64,000 bases of DNA from Lachnospira sp900551945 (GTDB lineage Bacteria; Bacillota; Clostridia; Lachnospirales; Lachnospiraceae): the NCBI GenBank assembly GCA_048380335.1, contig DBFCCI010000036.1, positions 66,005 through 130,004 of the forward strand, given 5' to 3'. Within the stretch, counting starts at the first letter, position 1; each line of letters starts with the position of its first letter. Below are positions 52,719-61,653 of this stretch, piece by piece. The position numbers were made by a program, and so were the translations under genes. The notes beneath the pieces are model-generated. The model had not been told where the DNA came from. It saw nothing but the letters and a program-made list of their open reading frames with translations, and searched no databases.

Positions 52719-54815
52719 ATGGACGTAAGCCAATATTTAGAAATTTTTATTGATGAATCAAATGAGCATTTACAAAGTCTTAGTGACCAGTTAATGATAC
52801 TTGAGAAAGAGCCTGATAATAGTGATACTATTAATGAGATATTCAGAGCGGCTCATTCTCTTAAAGGTATGGCTGGTACAATGGGTTATAAGAGAATGCA
52901 GAATTTAACACATGATATGGAAAATGTATTCTCAGAAGTTAGAAATGGTAACATGAAAGTTACATCTGACCTTGTTGATGTATTGTTCCAGTGTCTTGAT
53001 GCACTTGAAACTTATGTAAATAACATTCAAGAAACACAAGATGAAGGAACTGATGATAATGAACCTATAATCAAAGCGTTGAATGAATTTATCGCTACTG
53101 AAAATGGTGCAAAGTCAGAAGAAAAGAAAGAAGAAGCAAAAGAAGAAAAGAAAGAAGAAGCACAGGACAATGGAGATATTGTTCTTGCTGATTTTGAAAA
53201 ACATGCTGTTAATGAGGCAATTGCAAAGAGCATGCACGCTTATGTTATTAAGGTTACAGTTGATGAGAACTGTATTCTTAAGGCAGCTAGAGCATTTTTG
53301 GTATTTAAGAACTTAGAAGGACATGGTGATGTTATTAAGTCACAGCCTTCCGTTCAAGATATTGAAGATGAAAAGTTTGACTTTGAATTTAGTATTGTAG
53401 TTGTAACAGATGAAGATTTTGATACAATTATAGGTCATATAAAGAGTGTTTCAGAAATAAAAGATGCACAAGGTAGAGAAATAACTACTCCATTTACTAT
53501 AGAAACATCTGTTGAAGAGCTTAAGCAAGAAGAGGAAGCTAAAAAGCAGGAAGAAGTTAAGAAAGAAGTTGCAAAGTCAACAGAAAAAGCACCTGCAACA
53601 AGTAGTAAGAATAAGCCAGCAGCAAAGACACCTGCAAAGCCAGCTAAACCAGTTGGACACACTGTAAGAGTAGATATTGAAAAGCTTGATGTATTAATGA
53701 ACCTTGTAAGTGAGCTTATTATTGCAAAGAATGGACTTGTATCAGCAAGTGCTTCAGAAGAAAGTGAAAACAATACAATTAATCAGAGCTTTAATGAACA
53801 GATAGAATATCTTGAAAGAGTGACAACAAATCTTCATGAGTCAGTTATGAAGGTTAGAATGATGCCTATTGAAAGTGTTGTAAGTAAGTTCCCTAGAATG
53901 ATACGAGACCTTTCAAAGAAGCTTAATAAGAAGATGGAACTTTATATGTCAGGTGAAGATACAGAACTTGATAGAACAGTTATTGATGAAATCGGTGACC
54001 CATTAATGCACCTTCTTAGAAATTCTGCTGACCATGGTCTTGAAAGTGCCGAAGTAAGAAAAGAAAGAGGCAAGAACGAAGTAGGTTCAATCTTCCTTGA
54101 TGCTTATCAAGATGGTAACAATGTTGTTATCGAAGTAAGAGATGATGGTAATGGTATTGATATAGAAAAGGTTAAAAATAAAGCCATTGAAAAGGGTACT
54201 ATAACTCAAGAGCAGGCAGAAGTTATGAGTGACAAGGAAATTGTTGACTTGTTATTTAGACCAAGTTTTTCAACTTCTGATAAGGTTACAGATGTATCAG
54301 GACGAGGTGTTGGTCTTGATGTTGTTAAGTCTAAGATTGAAGCTCTTGGTGGTGACGTTGAAGTTAAGACAAAGTATGGCGAAGGAAGTATATTTATTAT
54401 AAGACTTCCATTAACACTTGCTATTATACAGGCTCTTATGGTTAAGCTTGGTGATGAAAAGTATGCTATTTCACTTGGCTCTATTCAGACTATAGAAGAT
54501 ATTCCTGTAACTGATATTAAGTATGTTCATGCTGAGGAAGTAATTAATCTTAGAGGTAATGTAATTCCTCTTATAAGATTAAGAGATGTATTAGATGTAC
54601 CGGGTGAAGCTCAGGAGCAAGATACAATTACAGTAGTTATAGTAACTAAGGGTGATAAGCAGGCTGGTCTTGTAGTAGATAGTCTTATAGGTCAGATGGA
54701 AATCGTTATTAAGTCACTCGGTAAGTATATAAACATTAACAAGATGATAAGTGGTGCTACAATCTTAGGTGATGGTTCAGTTGCTCTTATTATCGATGCA
54801 AATACTCTTGTGTAA
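52719..54815 (+). CDS. cheA: Chemotaxis kinase CheA
   Basis: A 698-residue CheA: P1 HPt with phospho-His46 (AAHSLKGMAGT), P2 after an acidic/Lys linker (about 130-150), a second Lys/Glu/Ala/Pro-rich linker (about 270-310), P3 dimerisation, P4 ATPase (NSADHGLE N box, VRDDGNGI, SGRGVGLDVV G box) and P5 CheW-like. It phosphorylates CheY and CheB. 1 base after cheB. Confidence 0.97.
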   Translation: MDVSQYLEIFIDESNEHLQSLSDQLMILEKEPDNSDTINEIFRAAHSLKGMAGTMGYKRMQNLTHDMENVFSEVRNGNMKVTSDLVDVLFQCLDALETYVNNIQETQDEGTDDNEPIIKALNEFIATENGAKSEEKKEEAKEEKKEEAQDNGDIVLADFEKHAVNEAIAKSMHAYVIKVTVDENCILKAARAFLVFKNLEGHGDVIKSQPSVQDIEDEKFDFEFSIVVVTDEDFDTIIGHIKSVSEIKDAQGREITTPFTIETSVEELKQEEEAKKQEEVKKEVAKSTEKAPATSSKNKPAAKTPAKPAKPVGHTVRVDIEKLDVLMNLVSELIIAKNGLVSASASEESENNTINQSFNEQIEYLERVTTNLHESVMKVRMMPIESVVSKFPRMIRDLSKKLNKKMELYMSGEDTELDRTVIDEIGDPLMHLLRNSADHGLESAEVRKERGKNEVGSIFLDAYQDGNNVVIEVRDDGNGIDIEKVKNKAIEKGTITQEQAEVMSDKEIVDLLFRPSFSTSDKVTDVSGRGVGLDVVKSKIEALGGDVEVKTKYGEGSIFIIRLPLTLAIIQALMVKLGDEKYAISLGSIQTIEDIPVTDIKYVHAEEVINLRGNVIPLIRLRDVLDVPGEAQEQDTITVVIVTKGDKQAGLVVDSLIGQMEIVIKSLGKYININKMISGATILGDGSVALIIDANTLV

Positions 54816-54831
54816 GGGGGATTAAGTAGTA

Positions 54832-55305
54832 ATGGAAGAAGTTAAGAATATAGAAAATACAGCAGTAGAAGAGAGTGATACACTTGTACAGTATATAGTT
54901 GTAAAGATAGGCAATGAACAGTATGGCATTAATATACAGTACATAGATAATATTGTAAGAAGTCAAAAGATTACAAGAGTTCCTAAGACACAGATGTACT
55001 ATAAGGGAGTTATTAACCTTCGTGGGGAGATTATTCCAGTAATGAGTATTCGTCTTAAACTCGGTCTTTCTGATGATGAATTTACAGATAAGACAAGAAT
55101 TATTATTGTTAAGGTTGAAAATGCTACAATTGGTGTTATAGTTGACCAGGTAAGAGAAGTTGTTACACTTGATAGCGAAGATACTGAAAAGATTACAAAA
55201 ACAGCAAGTGATGATGCAGCAACAGGATATATAAGCGGAATTGGTAAGAGCAAGGGCGAATTAATATCTCTGTTAGACATTGTTGGAGTTGTTGTTGAGA
55301 ATTAA
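54832..55305 (+). CDS. cheW: Chemotaxis coupling protein CheW
   Basis: A 157-residue CheW. The core QYIVVKIGNEQYGINIQYIDNIVR and YYKGVINLRGEIIPVMSIRLKLGL is standard. It links receptors to CheA. Starts 16 bases after cheA with AAGGGGG upstream. Confidence 0.96.
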   Translation: MEEVKNIENTAVEESDTLVQYIVVKIGNEQYGINIQYIDNIVRSQKITRVPKTQMYYKGVINLRGEIIPVMSIRLKLGLSDDEFTDKTRIIIVKVENATIGVIVDQVREVVTLDSEDTEKITKTASDDAATGYISGIGKSKGELISLLDIVGVVVEN

Positions 55306-55321
55306 GAGAGTGGTGTGAGTT

Positions 55322-55954
55322 ATGGCAAAGATAAGTCTTGATGGTTTAGATGATGTTCAATACGATGTATTGAAAGAAATTGGTAATATCGGTGCCGGAA
55401 ATGCAACAACTGCTTTGTCTAAGATGCTTAATATGAAGATGGATATGTCTGTTCCTAATGTGGCACTTGTGCCATTTACGGACATATCTTCTATAATTGG
55501 ACAGGAAGACCAGACTGTTGTAGGAATACTTTTAGGCATTGAGGGTGATATAGATGGTATGATGATGTTTATATTTGACACAAAGTCAGCTTACCATCTT
55601 GTAAATACTTTAATGATGAGAGATGCTAATGAAAATGATGACAGGTCATTAAAGGATTTTTCTGAAATGGAAATGTCAGCATTAAATGAAATTGGAAATA
55701 TTGTATCGGGTTCTTATCTGAACGCTATTTCTGCTTTGACTGGTATGAAGATAATTTCAACAGTTCCATCAATGGCAATAGACATGATTGGGGCTATGCT
55801 TAGTTTACCAGCAGCAGAGTTTGGAAAGTACGGTGATAAGCTTTTATTAATAAAGTCACAGTTTGGTGAACTCGATTTTGTTAATGGATACTTTTTATTA
55901 ATACCTGAACTTAACTCTTATGATAAGATATTATCATCATTAGGTGTTGGCTGA
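55322..55954 (+). CDS. cheC: CheY-P phosphatase CheC
   Basis: A 210-residue CheC with two active helices retained: E19/N22 (KEIGNIGAGNATTALS) and E123/N126 (NEIGNIVSGS). It dephosphorylates CheY-P and binds CheD, forming an adaptation feedback loop. Immediately upstream of cheD as in B. subtilis. Confidence 0.96.
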   Translation: MAKISLDGLDDVQYDVLKEIGNIGAGNATTALSKMLNMKMDMSVPNVALVPFTDISSIIGQEDQTVVGILLGIEGDIDGMMMFIFDTKSAYHLVNTLMMRDANENDDRSLKDFSEMEMSALNEIGNIVSGSYLNAISALTGMKIISTVPSMAIDMIGAMLSLPAAEFGKYGDKLLLIKSQFGELDFVNGYFLLIPELNSYDKILSSLGVG

Positions 55955-55997
55955 TGTATATATTAATATGTGATTAAGAAATGGATAGATAAATTAT

Positions 55998-56483
55998 ATG
56001 GGGAATATGATTAAAGTAGGCATGGCCGATTTAAAGGTCTGTAAAGCTCCTGATGCACTTACAACACTTGGATTAGGTTCTTGTGTTGGTGTTGCATTAT
56101 ATGATCCTGTAACAAAGGTAAGTGGTTTGTTACATTGTATGCTTCCAGATAGTACACAGATAAGAAATAATTCTAATTTGGCAAAGTTTGCCGATACAGG
56201 TATAGATGAATTAATACGTCAGATGATAGCATTGGGTGCTTCTAGAGCTAGACTTGTTGCAAAGATAGCTGGCGGAGCACAGATGTTTGCAATGGCATCA
56301 GCTAATGATTCGTTAAGAGTTGGTGAGCGTAATGCAGAAGCTGCAAAACTTAAGTTAAGACAGTATAATATTAGGTTGCTTGCAGAAGACTGTGGTAAGA
56401 ATTATGGTAGAACAGTTGAGTTTTATTCTGAAAATGGTGATTACTTAATTAAGGCAGTTGGAAAGCCACCAAAGATTATTTAA
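55998..56483 (+). CDS. cheD: Receptor glutamine deamidase CheD
   Basis: A 161-residue CheD with the deamidase triad T23, C29 and H46 (TTLGLGSCVG and LLHCMLP), equivalent to T21, C27 and H44 of Thermotoga CheD. Deamidates chemoreceptors and activates CheC. The ATG starts MGNMIKVGMAD; an alternative internal Met is possible. Confidence 0.95.
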   Translation: MGNMIKVGMADLKVCKAPDALTTLGLGSCVGVALYDPVTKVSGLLHCMLPDSTQIRNNSNLAKFADTGIDELIRQMIALGASRARLVAKIAGGAQMFAMASANDSLRVGERNAEAAKLKLRQYNIRLLAEDCGKNYGRTVEFYSENGDYLIKAVGKPPKII

Positions 56484-56504
56484 TGCGTGGCTTTTGGAGG
56501 ATAT

Positions 56505-56789
56505 ATGAAGAAATTTAGAAATGTTCCTGCATTGGTGACTTTGCTTGCTGGTTTTGTTATGGCAATATTTATGATTTTGGAAAAGTTTACACTTATGAAG
56601 TTCCTTTGGATATTAGTTAGTGTTATGATAGCTTTTTATGTTGCAGGCATAGTGCTAAGAGTTATATTAAACAAAGCTTTTAAAGACCCAGAAACAGAAG
56701 ATGCAGATGATGCAGAGAATGAAGAAGGCTTGGAAGACACACAAGAAACAGAGAAAAATGCAGATAATAGTAAGTCTTCAGTCGTATAG
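56505..56789 (+). CDS. Small membrane protein with acidic tail, cheD-fliA interval
   Basis: A 94-residue protein with two predicted membrane helices (about 7-24 and 28-52) and an acidic tail of about 38 residues (DPETEDADDAENEEGLEDTQETE). I do not recognise a family. ATG 56505 has GGAGG 4 bases upstream; an in-frame GTG at 56487 would bury that site. Its fixed position between cheD and the sigma-28 gene suggests motility or chemotaxis membrane work. Confidence 0.72.
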   Translation: MKKFRNVPALVTLLAGFVMAIFMILEKFTLMKFLWILVSVMIAFYVAGIVLRVILNKAFKDPETEDADDAENEEGLEDTQETEKNADNSKSSVV

Positions 56790-56848
56790 TTATTGATAAA
56801 CAGCTTTATTATTAAAGTATTATAATATACATTTTGGGAGAATTGGTA

Positions 56849-57616
56849 ATGAATGATGCTGAAAAGAATAAACTGTGGCAGGAATATAAAAAAAGCGGCA
56901 GCAGTCAAATAAGAGAACAGTTAATAATGGAATATGCTCAATTAGTAAAGATTGTTGCTGGAAGACTGAACATGTATCTTGGAAACAATGTTGAATATGA
57001 TGATTTGGTTGGATATGGAATATTTGGTCTGATTGATGCCATTGATAAGTTTAACTACGATAAGAATGTTAAATTTGAAACATATGCAAGTCTTAGAATA
57101 AGAGGTGCTATTCTTGACCAGATTAGAAAGATGGACTGGATACCACGTTCTTTAAGACAAAAACAAAAAAAGATAGATACGGCAGTTTTAAAAATTGAAT
57201 CCAATACTGGTAAAGTTGCAACGGACGAAGAAGTAGCACAGGAGTTGTGTATAACTGTTGAAGAATTAAATAACTGGCAGGGACAGACAAAAGCGTCTAA
57301 TATTATCTCATTAGAAGAGTATACAGACTCTTGTAGTGAGATAAGAATAGATTCTTCAAAAAGTGAACGTTTTTTACAACCTGAACAGGTAGTAGAAAAT
57401 GATGAGCTTAAAAATAAAATAATTGAAGCAATTGAGAGTCTTACTGAAAAAGAAAAAAGTGTTATTACACTTTATTATTATGAGGAAATGACATTAAAAG
57501 AAATTAGTATGGTGCTGGAAGTTTCAGAGTCTAGAGTTTCACAGCTTCATACAAAAGCACTAAATAAAATGAAATTAAAGCTTGGGGAATATTTAGATAT
57601 TTTAACTCGTGTTTAA
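56849..57616 (+). CDS. fliA: Flagellar sigma factor FliA (sigma-28/SigD)
   Basis: A 255-residue sigma-28. Region 2 contains VEYDDLVGYGIFGLIDAIDKFNYDKNVKFETYASLRIRGAILDQIRKMDWIPRSLR, and region 4 contains TLKEISMVLEVSESRVSQLHTKAL. It transcribes late flagellar, chemoreceptor and flagellin genes, which lie elsewhere. GGGAG precedes ATG 56849; a TTG at 56834 is less likely. No anti-sigma FlgM in the window. Confidence 0.97.
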   Translation: MNDAEKNKLWQEYKKSGSSQIREQLIMEYAQLVKIVAGRLNMYLGNNVEYDDLVGYGIFGLIDAIDKFNYDKNVKFETYASLRIRGAILDQIRKMDWIPRSLRQKQKKIDTAVLKIESNTGKVATDEEVAQELCITVEELNNWQGQTKASNIISLEEYTDSCSEIRIDSSKSERFLQPEQVVENDELKNKIIEAIESLTEKEKSVITLYYYEEMTLKEISMVLEVSESRVSQLHTKALNKMKLKLGEYLDILTRV

Positions 57617-57639
57617 TATAGCTTTGGTTAGGAGTCTGT

Positions 57640-59247
57640 ATGAGAAAAAACAAAAATGGTTTTTATCAGTTTGCTTGTAAAGAGGATGGTATTTATATAA
57701 CGGTATATTCAGGAATTGATGGTAAGGATAATGCTAATCTAAAAGATGCACTTTTCTACATAGAAAAGAGAAATATACCAGATGTAGATGTTGTAAAAGT
57801 AGGAGAAGCATTTAAAAATGCAAATGAGCAAGGATATACAGTTAAGATATCGTCTAGTGAATGTCATGCTATTGATGAATTTGGACTTTATTATATAGCT
57901 TCTGATGGAATGAAGACTGAAGCAGTATTTTATCCTCCATTTGAAGGTGCGCATGAATTAAGTAAAACAGAAATAATTAACGATATTACACATGCTGGAG
58001 TAAGAAATGGTATTGATGAAAGTGTAATAGAAGAATTTTTAAGTTCTAAAAACTATAATAAAACATATATAGTTGCAAAGGGAACAAAACCAGTTGAAGG
58101 TAAGGCTGGTTTTGTGGAATATAAGTTTAATACGCAATTAAAGCCTCGCCCTAAGATGAACGATGATGGAACAGTAGATTTTCATACACTTGAGAATGTA
58201 AACCATGTGGCAGAGGGAGATGTAGTTGCAGTGCTGCACCCTGAGCAAAGAGGTGAAGCAGGTATTGATGTGTATGGCAGGTCAATAAGACCATCAAGTG
58301 TAAAACATGTTGTATTCAAATATGGAAGAAATCTTTCAATATCAGAAGATGGTTTGTCACTTATATCTATGGTAAGTGGTCATGTAACACTTGAAAATGA
58401 TAAGGTGTTCGTATCAAATGTCATGGAAATTGTAGATGTCGATAATTCTACAGGTGATATAAAATATGATGGTAATGTTTCTATAAAGGGCAATATATTA
58501 GCAGGATTTTCAATTGAAGCTACAGGTGATGTAGTTGTAAGTGGTGTTGTAGAAGGCGCAACAGTTATAGCAGGCGGCAATATAATCTTAAATAGAGGCG
58601 TTCAAGGAATGAATAGAGCTGTTATTAAGGCTGGTGGCAACATAGTTACAAAGTTCATAGAAGGAGCATCACTTGTTGAAGCAGGTGGTGATATTTCAAC
58701 GGACTCAATTTTACATAGCAAGGTATTTGCTAATGGCACAATAACGGCTGAGGGTAAAAAAGGTCTTATTATTGGTGGCGAGGTAAAGTCATCTAAGATG
58801 ATTATCGCTAAGGTAATAGGTAACACTATGGGAACAGCTACAACGGTTGGTGCAGGTGTTGACCCGTCAGCAAAGAGAAGACTAGAAGAACTTAAAAAAG
58901 AGTTAGAAACTCTTGGGAATAATAAGTTACAATTAAATCAAGTTATTACAGTTCTTAGAAAGAAACAGGATATGGATGGAACTTTAAGTAAGGATAAGCA
59001 AGAATTACAACAAAAGTCAACTCGTAATTTGTTATTAATAGAAAAAGAACTAATTGAAAAGAAGAAAGAATATGCTGAATTAAAACAGCAAATAGTTGAA
59101 GATGACAATGCCAGAATTAAAGTTTCAGATACTATTTATAATGGTGTTAAGCTTGTTTTTGGCGACCAATTCCTGTTTATTAAGGAAAAGAACTGCCATT
59201 GTCAATATGCAAAAGAAAGAGCAGATATTGTTCAACTTTCATTATAA
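57640..59247 (+). CDS. DUF342/FapA family protein
   Basis: A 535-residue DUF342/FapA protein. The middle (about 200-380) is a repetitive beta-helix with short turns (NVSIKGNILAGFSIEATGDVVVSGVVEGATVIAGGNIILNRGVQGMNRAVIKAGGNIV), and a Lys/Glu/Gln coiled coil (about 410-490) precedes the C-terminus. The biological role is poorly known; such proteins often lie in fla loci. A miniature element was inserted directly at its stop codon, whose last codons are part of the target duplication. Confidence 0.88.
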   Translation: MRKNKNGFYQFACKEDGIYITVYSGIDGKDNANLKDALFYIEKRNIPDVDVVKVGEAFKNANEQGYTVKISSSECHAIDEFGLYYIASDGMKTEAVFYPPFEGAHELSKTEIINDITHAGVRNGIDESVIEEFLSSKNYNKTYIVAKGTKPVEGKAGFVEYKFNTQLKPRPKMNDDGTVDFHTLENVNHVAEGDVVAVLHPEQRGEAGIDVYGRSIRPSSVKHVVFKYGRNLSISEDGLSLISMVSGHVTLENDKVFVSNVMEIVDVDNSTGDIKYDGNVSIKGNILAGFSIEATGDVVVSGVVEGATVIAGGNIILNRGVQGMNRAVIKAGGNIVTKFIEGASLVEAGGDISTDSILHSKVFANGTITAEGKKGLIIGGEVKSSKMIIAKVIGNTMGTATTVGAGVDPSAKRRLEELKKELETLGNNKLQLNQVITVLRKKQDMDGTLSKDKQELQQKSTRNLLLIEKELIEKKKEYAELKQQIVEDDNARIKVSDTIYNGVKLVFGDQFLFIKEKNCHCQYAKERADIVQLSL

Positions 59248-59253
59248 CTTTTA

Positions 59254-59442
59254 TAGGTAATTGCGAAATGAATTGACTGTAATTTATGTATTTTGCATAG
59301 AAATAAGCCCCAATATAATATTTTAGACCTTGAAATTTAGGCAAAATAGATATAAAAGTTTTTATTTCAGTGAGGAGAATTGCAAAATAGAGTCTCAAAG
59401 AAGTTAGAGTTTATGCAGCTTGTGGAGTTTTGCAAACGCCTA
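59254..59442. mobile_element. Miniature element copy 2, with 12-bp target duplication
   Basis: 189 bp; begins TAGGTAATTGCGAAA and ends GCAAACGCCTA. It is flanked by perfect 12-base repeats TTATAACTTTTA at 59242-59253 (which includes the stop of the gene before) and 59443-59454. Closely matches 43868-44050, differing by a 6-base insertion near 59349 and scattered substitutions. No coding capacity. Confidence 0.9.
59293..59321 (+). promoter_or_regulatory. Promoter-like sequence in miniature element copy 2
   Basis: TTGCAT (59293-59298), 17-base spacer, TAATAT (59316-59321); well-formed sigma-A pattern directed at the downstream gene. Confidence 0.5.
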
Positions 59443-59477
59443 TTATAACTTTTAGACTAAAAGGAGGCACTTGTAAC

Positions 59478-59789
59478 ATGAAGCCAATAGATGTAGCTAT
59501 GATACAACAGATAAATGAAGTGTCCAATATAAAACTATCTCAAGACCACAAACCGATGGTTGAACAACAGACAATTTCTACAATGGTTCAAAAGGAAGTT
59601 GAAGTAAAAGCAGAAGTTGTTACAAGCAAAGACGATGTTGAAAATCGTGAACAAAAGTATGATGCAAAAGAAAAAAGTGGTAATGAGTACGAAGATGGTA
59701 AAAAAGGAAGATATGAAAAAAAGAACAAAAGCGATGGAAAGGTCTTTTTAAAAGGTCATAATATTGCAGATTTTGATATTAAGATATAA
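59478..59789 (+). CDS. Small Lys/Glu-rich protein of unknown function
   Basis: A 103-residue soluble, highly charged protein. The second half is rich in Lys, Glu, Asp and Gly (REQKYDAKEKSGNEYEDGKKG), and the first has Gln/Ser helices. No family recognised. AGGAGG at 59461-59466 precedes ATG 59478 by 11 bases. Its ribosome-binding site lies just outside the miniature element, so an element promoter may drive it. Confidence 0.6.
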   Translation: MKPIDVAMIQQINEVSNIKLSQDHKPMVEQQTISTMVQKEVEVKAEVVTSKDDVENREQKYDAKEKSGNEYEDGKKGRYEKKNKSDGKVFLKGHNIADFDIKI

Positions 59790-59794
59790 ACTAT

Positions 59795-59819
59795 AAAAAA
59801 CACGCCTTGCGAGTTTTTT
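59795..59819 (+). terminator. Terminator after the small protein
   Basis: AAAAAAC-A-CGC pairs with GCG-A-GTTTTTT around a three-base loop; A-rich before and T-rich after, so it may act on both strands. Confidence 0.65.
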
Positions 59820-59835
59820 AAGTTGCCACGACTTT

Positions 59836-59920
59836 GCCAAAGCCTATACTTAAACGAGGCTTTGGCTTGTTGTTCGCATAAATGAAAGTGTCCGTAAGAT
59901 GTAATTCTTAAGGGCACTTT
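59836..59920 (+). repeat. Two further hairpins before the DUF6115 gene
   Basis: First: GCCAAAGCC (59836-59844) with GGCTTTGGC (59858-59866), nine perfect pairs. Second: 15-base arms 59885-59899 and 59906-59920 (AAAGTGTCC/GGGCACTTT core) with one G-U pair and one mismatch, then TATAG. Could be terminators or leader structures. Confidence 0.65.
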
Positions 59921-59966
59921 TATAGAATTGTTATTATGATACTTTTATTGAAATGGAGAAAATTTA

Positions 59967-60890
59967 ATGTCAACAATATTTATAGTAATGATAGTATTAG
60001 GCTTATGTTTTATTGTAATAAGCTTTTTAATAAAGGGAGAAAAGGATAATAAGAATATAAATCAAAGTACAACATCTTCTGTTAATATAAGTGACCAGAA
60101 GATAGAGCTTACAGAAAAGCAAAAAGATGATATAAAATCACAAGTCGATGCTTTAATAGAAGAACAGATTAATTCAATAGACGATAGAACAGAGGCTTCA
60201 TTAGATAGAATATCTAATACAAAGATTCTTGAAATGAATGAATATGCTGATACTATTATGAATGAAATAAGTCGTAATCACAATGAAACAGTTTTCTTAT
60301 ATGATATGCTTAATGAAAAAGCAAAAGAAGTAAAAGGAACAGTAAAAGATGTTAATATAGCAACACAGCAAGTAAAGAAAATTCAAAGCAGTACTATGGG
60401 ACTTGCAAAAGAAAATACTAATAAAAAAAGTATTAATCAAGATAAAAAAGACAACTTAAATACAAAGTCAGAAGATTATATTGAAGTAGTACATATTCCT
60501 GATGATGAAGATAAAGTAAAAAATAATGTAATAGATATTGCGCAAAAAGATAAAGCTAAAACAAGACTTATGGAATTGTCAAAGCAGTCTTTAGCAAAGG
60601 AAGATGACACAAAAGAAAAGACAAAACAAAATAATCAAGCAGGAAAGCTTACTGATATGATGGAAGCAGGAAAGAGTCTTGACAATAATTTGAGTAAAAT
60701 TATAAATAACGAAAATAATGACATTAAAAGCCATAATAGTGAAAGACAAGTTACAAAAAATGAAAAGAATGAGAAAATTCTTGAATTACACAATATGGGC
60801 TTTACACCAACAGAAATTGCTAAGAATATGGGAATTGGAACAGGTGAGGTTAGTCTTATTATAGATTTGTATGGTAAAAATAATAAATAA
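59967..60890 (+). CDS. SwrB-like DUF6115 protein
   Basis: A 307-residue protein: one N-terminal membrane helix (about 3-23), a coiled-coil and low-complexity Lys/Asn/Asp-rich middle, and a C-terminal HTH-like segment KILELHNMGFTPTEIAKNMGIGTGEVSLIIDLYG, the DUF6115 signature also found in B. subtilis SwrB. SwrB follows sigD in B. subtilis and promotes export-gate assembly and sigma-D activity. The position here (after fliA, before rpsB) is comparable, so it is probably the functional counterpart. Confidence 0.78.
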   Translation: MSTIFIVMIVLGLCFIVISFLIKGEKDNKNINQSTTSSVNISDQKIELTEKQKDDIKSQVDALIEEQINSIDDRTEASLDRISNTKILEMNEYADTIMNEISRNHNETVFLYDMLNEKAKEVKGTVKDVNIATQQVKKIQSSTMGLAKENTNKKSINQDKKDNLNTKSEDYIEVVHIPDDEDKVKNNVIDIAQKDKAKTRLMELSKQSLAKEDDTKEKTKQNNQAGKLTDMMEAGKSLDNNLSKIINNENNDIKSHNSERQVTKNEKNEKILELHNMGFTPTEIAKNMGIGTGEVSLIIDLYGKNNK

Positions 60891-60911
60891 TTATTTGAAA
60901 TGGAGATTTTT

Positions 60912-61487
60912 ATGAAATTAAAATATTACATAAGAGGTGTTGGAATAGGCGTTATAATTACAACTTTTGTATTTATGATTGCAAATCTTGCAGGTGTTTT
61001 TTCAAGTACTGAAAAAGTAATATCAGAAACAGAAACTAAAGCAACAAGTTCTGTATTAGCTTATGCAACGAATGCTTCAACAGAGCAAGACAAGCAAGCT
61101 ACAACTATAGCTACAGTATCAACTAAAGAAAATACATCTAATGATGATGAAACAACGCAAAGTGATGATGAAACTCAAAGCAATAATGAAAGTGAATTAG
61201 ATGAAACTAACGAACAAAGTTCGCAAGAAGTAACTACAAGAAGTAGTCAAAATAATCAAAATAGTGAAGATGATGGAGAATTTGTTGAAGTAGAGATAAG
61301 AAATATAAAATATGTATCAGAAGTGAGCGAAATTTTATATGATATGGGAATTATTTCAGATGTAAGTGAATTTAATAGTTTTATGACATTTTCAGGTAAT
61401 GACCTTAAAGTAAAAGAGGGAAGATATAAGTTAAAGCCTGGAGATACATTTGAAAATATTGCTAGTGTAATTACAAGAAGTGAATAA
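60912..61487 (+). CDS. Second truncated MltG/YceG-like membrane protein
   Basis: A 191-residue protein: one N-terminal membrane helix (about 8-30), a long Ser/Thr/Gln/Asp-rich linker (about 40-125), then an MltG N-terminal LysM-like module (VEIRNIKYVSEVSEILYDMGIISDVSEFNSFM...GRYKLKPGDTFENIASVI). The transglycosylase domain is missing. Similar in design to the protein at 11655. ATG 60912 with GGAG upstream is preferred over an in-frame ATG at 60900. Possible peptidoglycan-binding role. Confidence 0.72.
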   Translation: MKLKYYIRGVGIGVIITTFVFMIANLAGVFSSTEKVISETETKATSSVLAYATNASTEQDKQATTIATVSTKENTSNDDETTQSDDETQSNNESELDETNEQSSQEVTTRSSQNNQNSEDDGEFVEVEIRNIKYVSEVSEILYDMGIISDVSEFNSFMTFSGNDLKVKEGRYKLKPGDTFENIASVITRSE

Positions 61488-61513
61488 AAAATAAAAAGAT
61501 ATTGAAAAAATAC

Positions 61514-61542
61514 TTGATTTATTTATCGTATACTGATATAAT
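61514..61542 (+). promoter_or_regulatory. Promoter of rpsB
   Basis: TTGATT (61514-61519), 17-base spacer, TATAAT (61537-61542). Strong sigma-A type; leader of about 105 bases. Confidence 0.82.
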
Positions 61543-61561
61543 ACGTTTCGTGTGAAAAAAC

Positions 61562-61627
61562 ATGTGGACGGATTTGGTAATTGGTGCTGATGCTCGTCAG
61601 TGATTACTAAGTGAGAAATCCACAAAA
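61562..61627 (+). promoter_or_regulatory. Structured rpsB leader
   Basis: TGTGGA with ATTT (61562-61577) pairs with AAATCCACA (61615-61623). Inside, GTAAT pairs with ATTAC and CTGA with TCAG. Resembles an autoregulatory ribosomal-protein leader; I cannot match it to a known class. Confidence 0.5.
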
Positions 61628-61653
61628 GATTATTAACCAATGGAGGTATTAAA

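Noticed and set aside
53083..53316. Lys-rich frame inside cheA
   Set aside because: Out-of-frame reading of the GAA/AAG-rich linker; no start signal.
59430..59477. A longer start of the small protein beginning inside the miniature element
   Set aside because: The AGGAGG site at 59461-59466 fits ATG 59478, and the upstream ATG has no ribosome-binding site.
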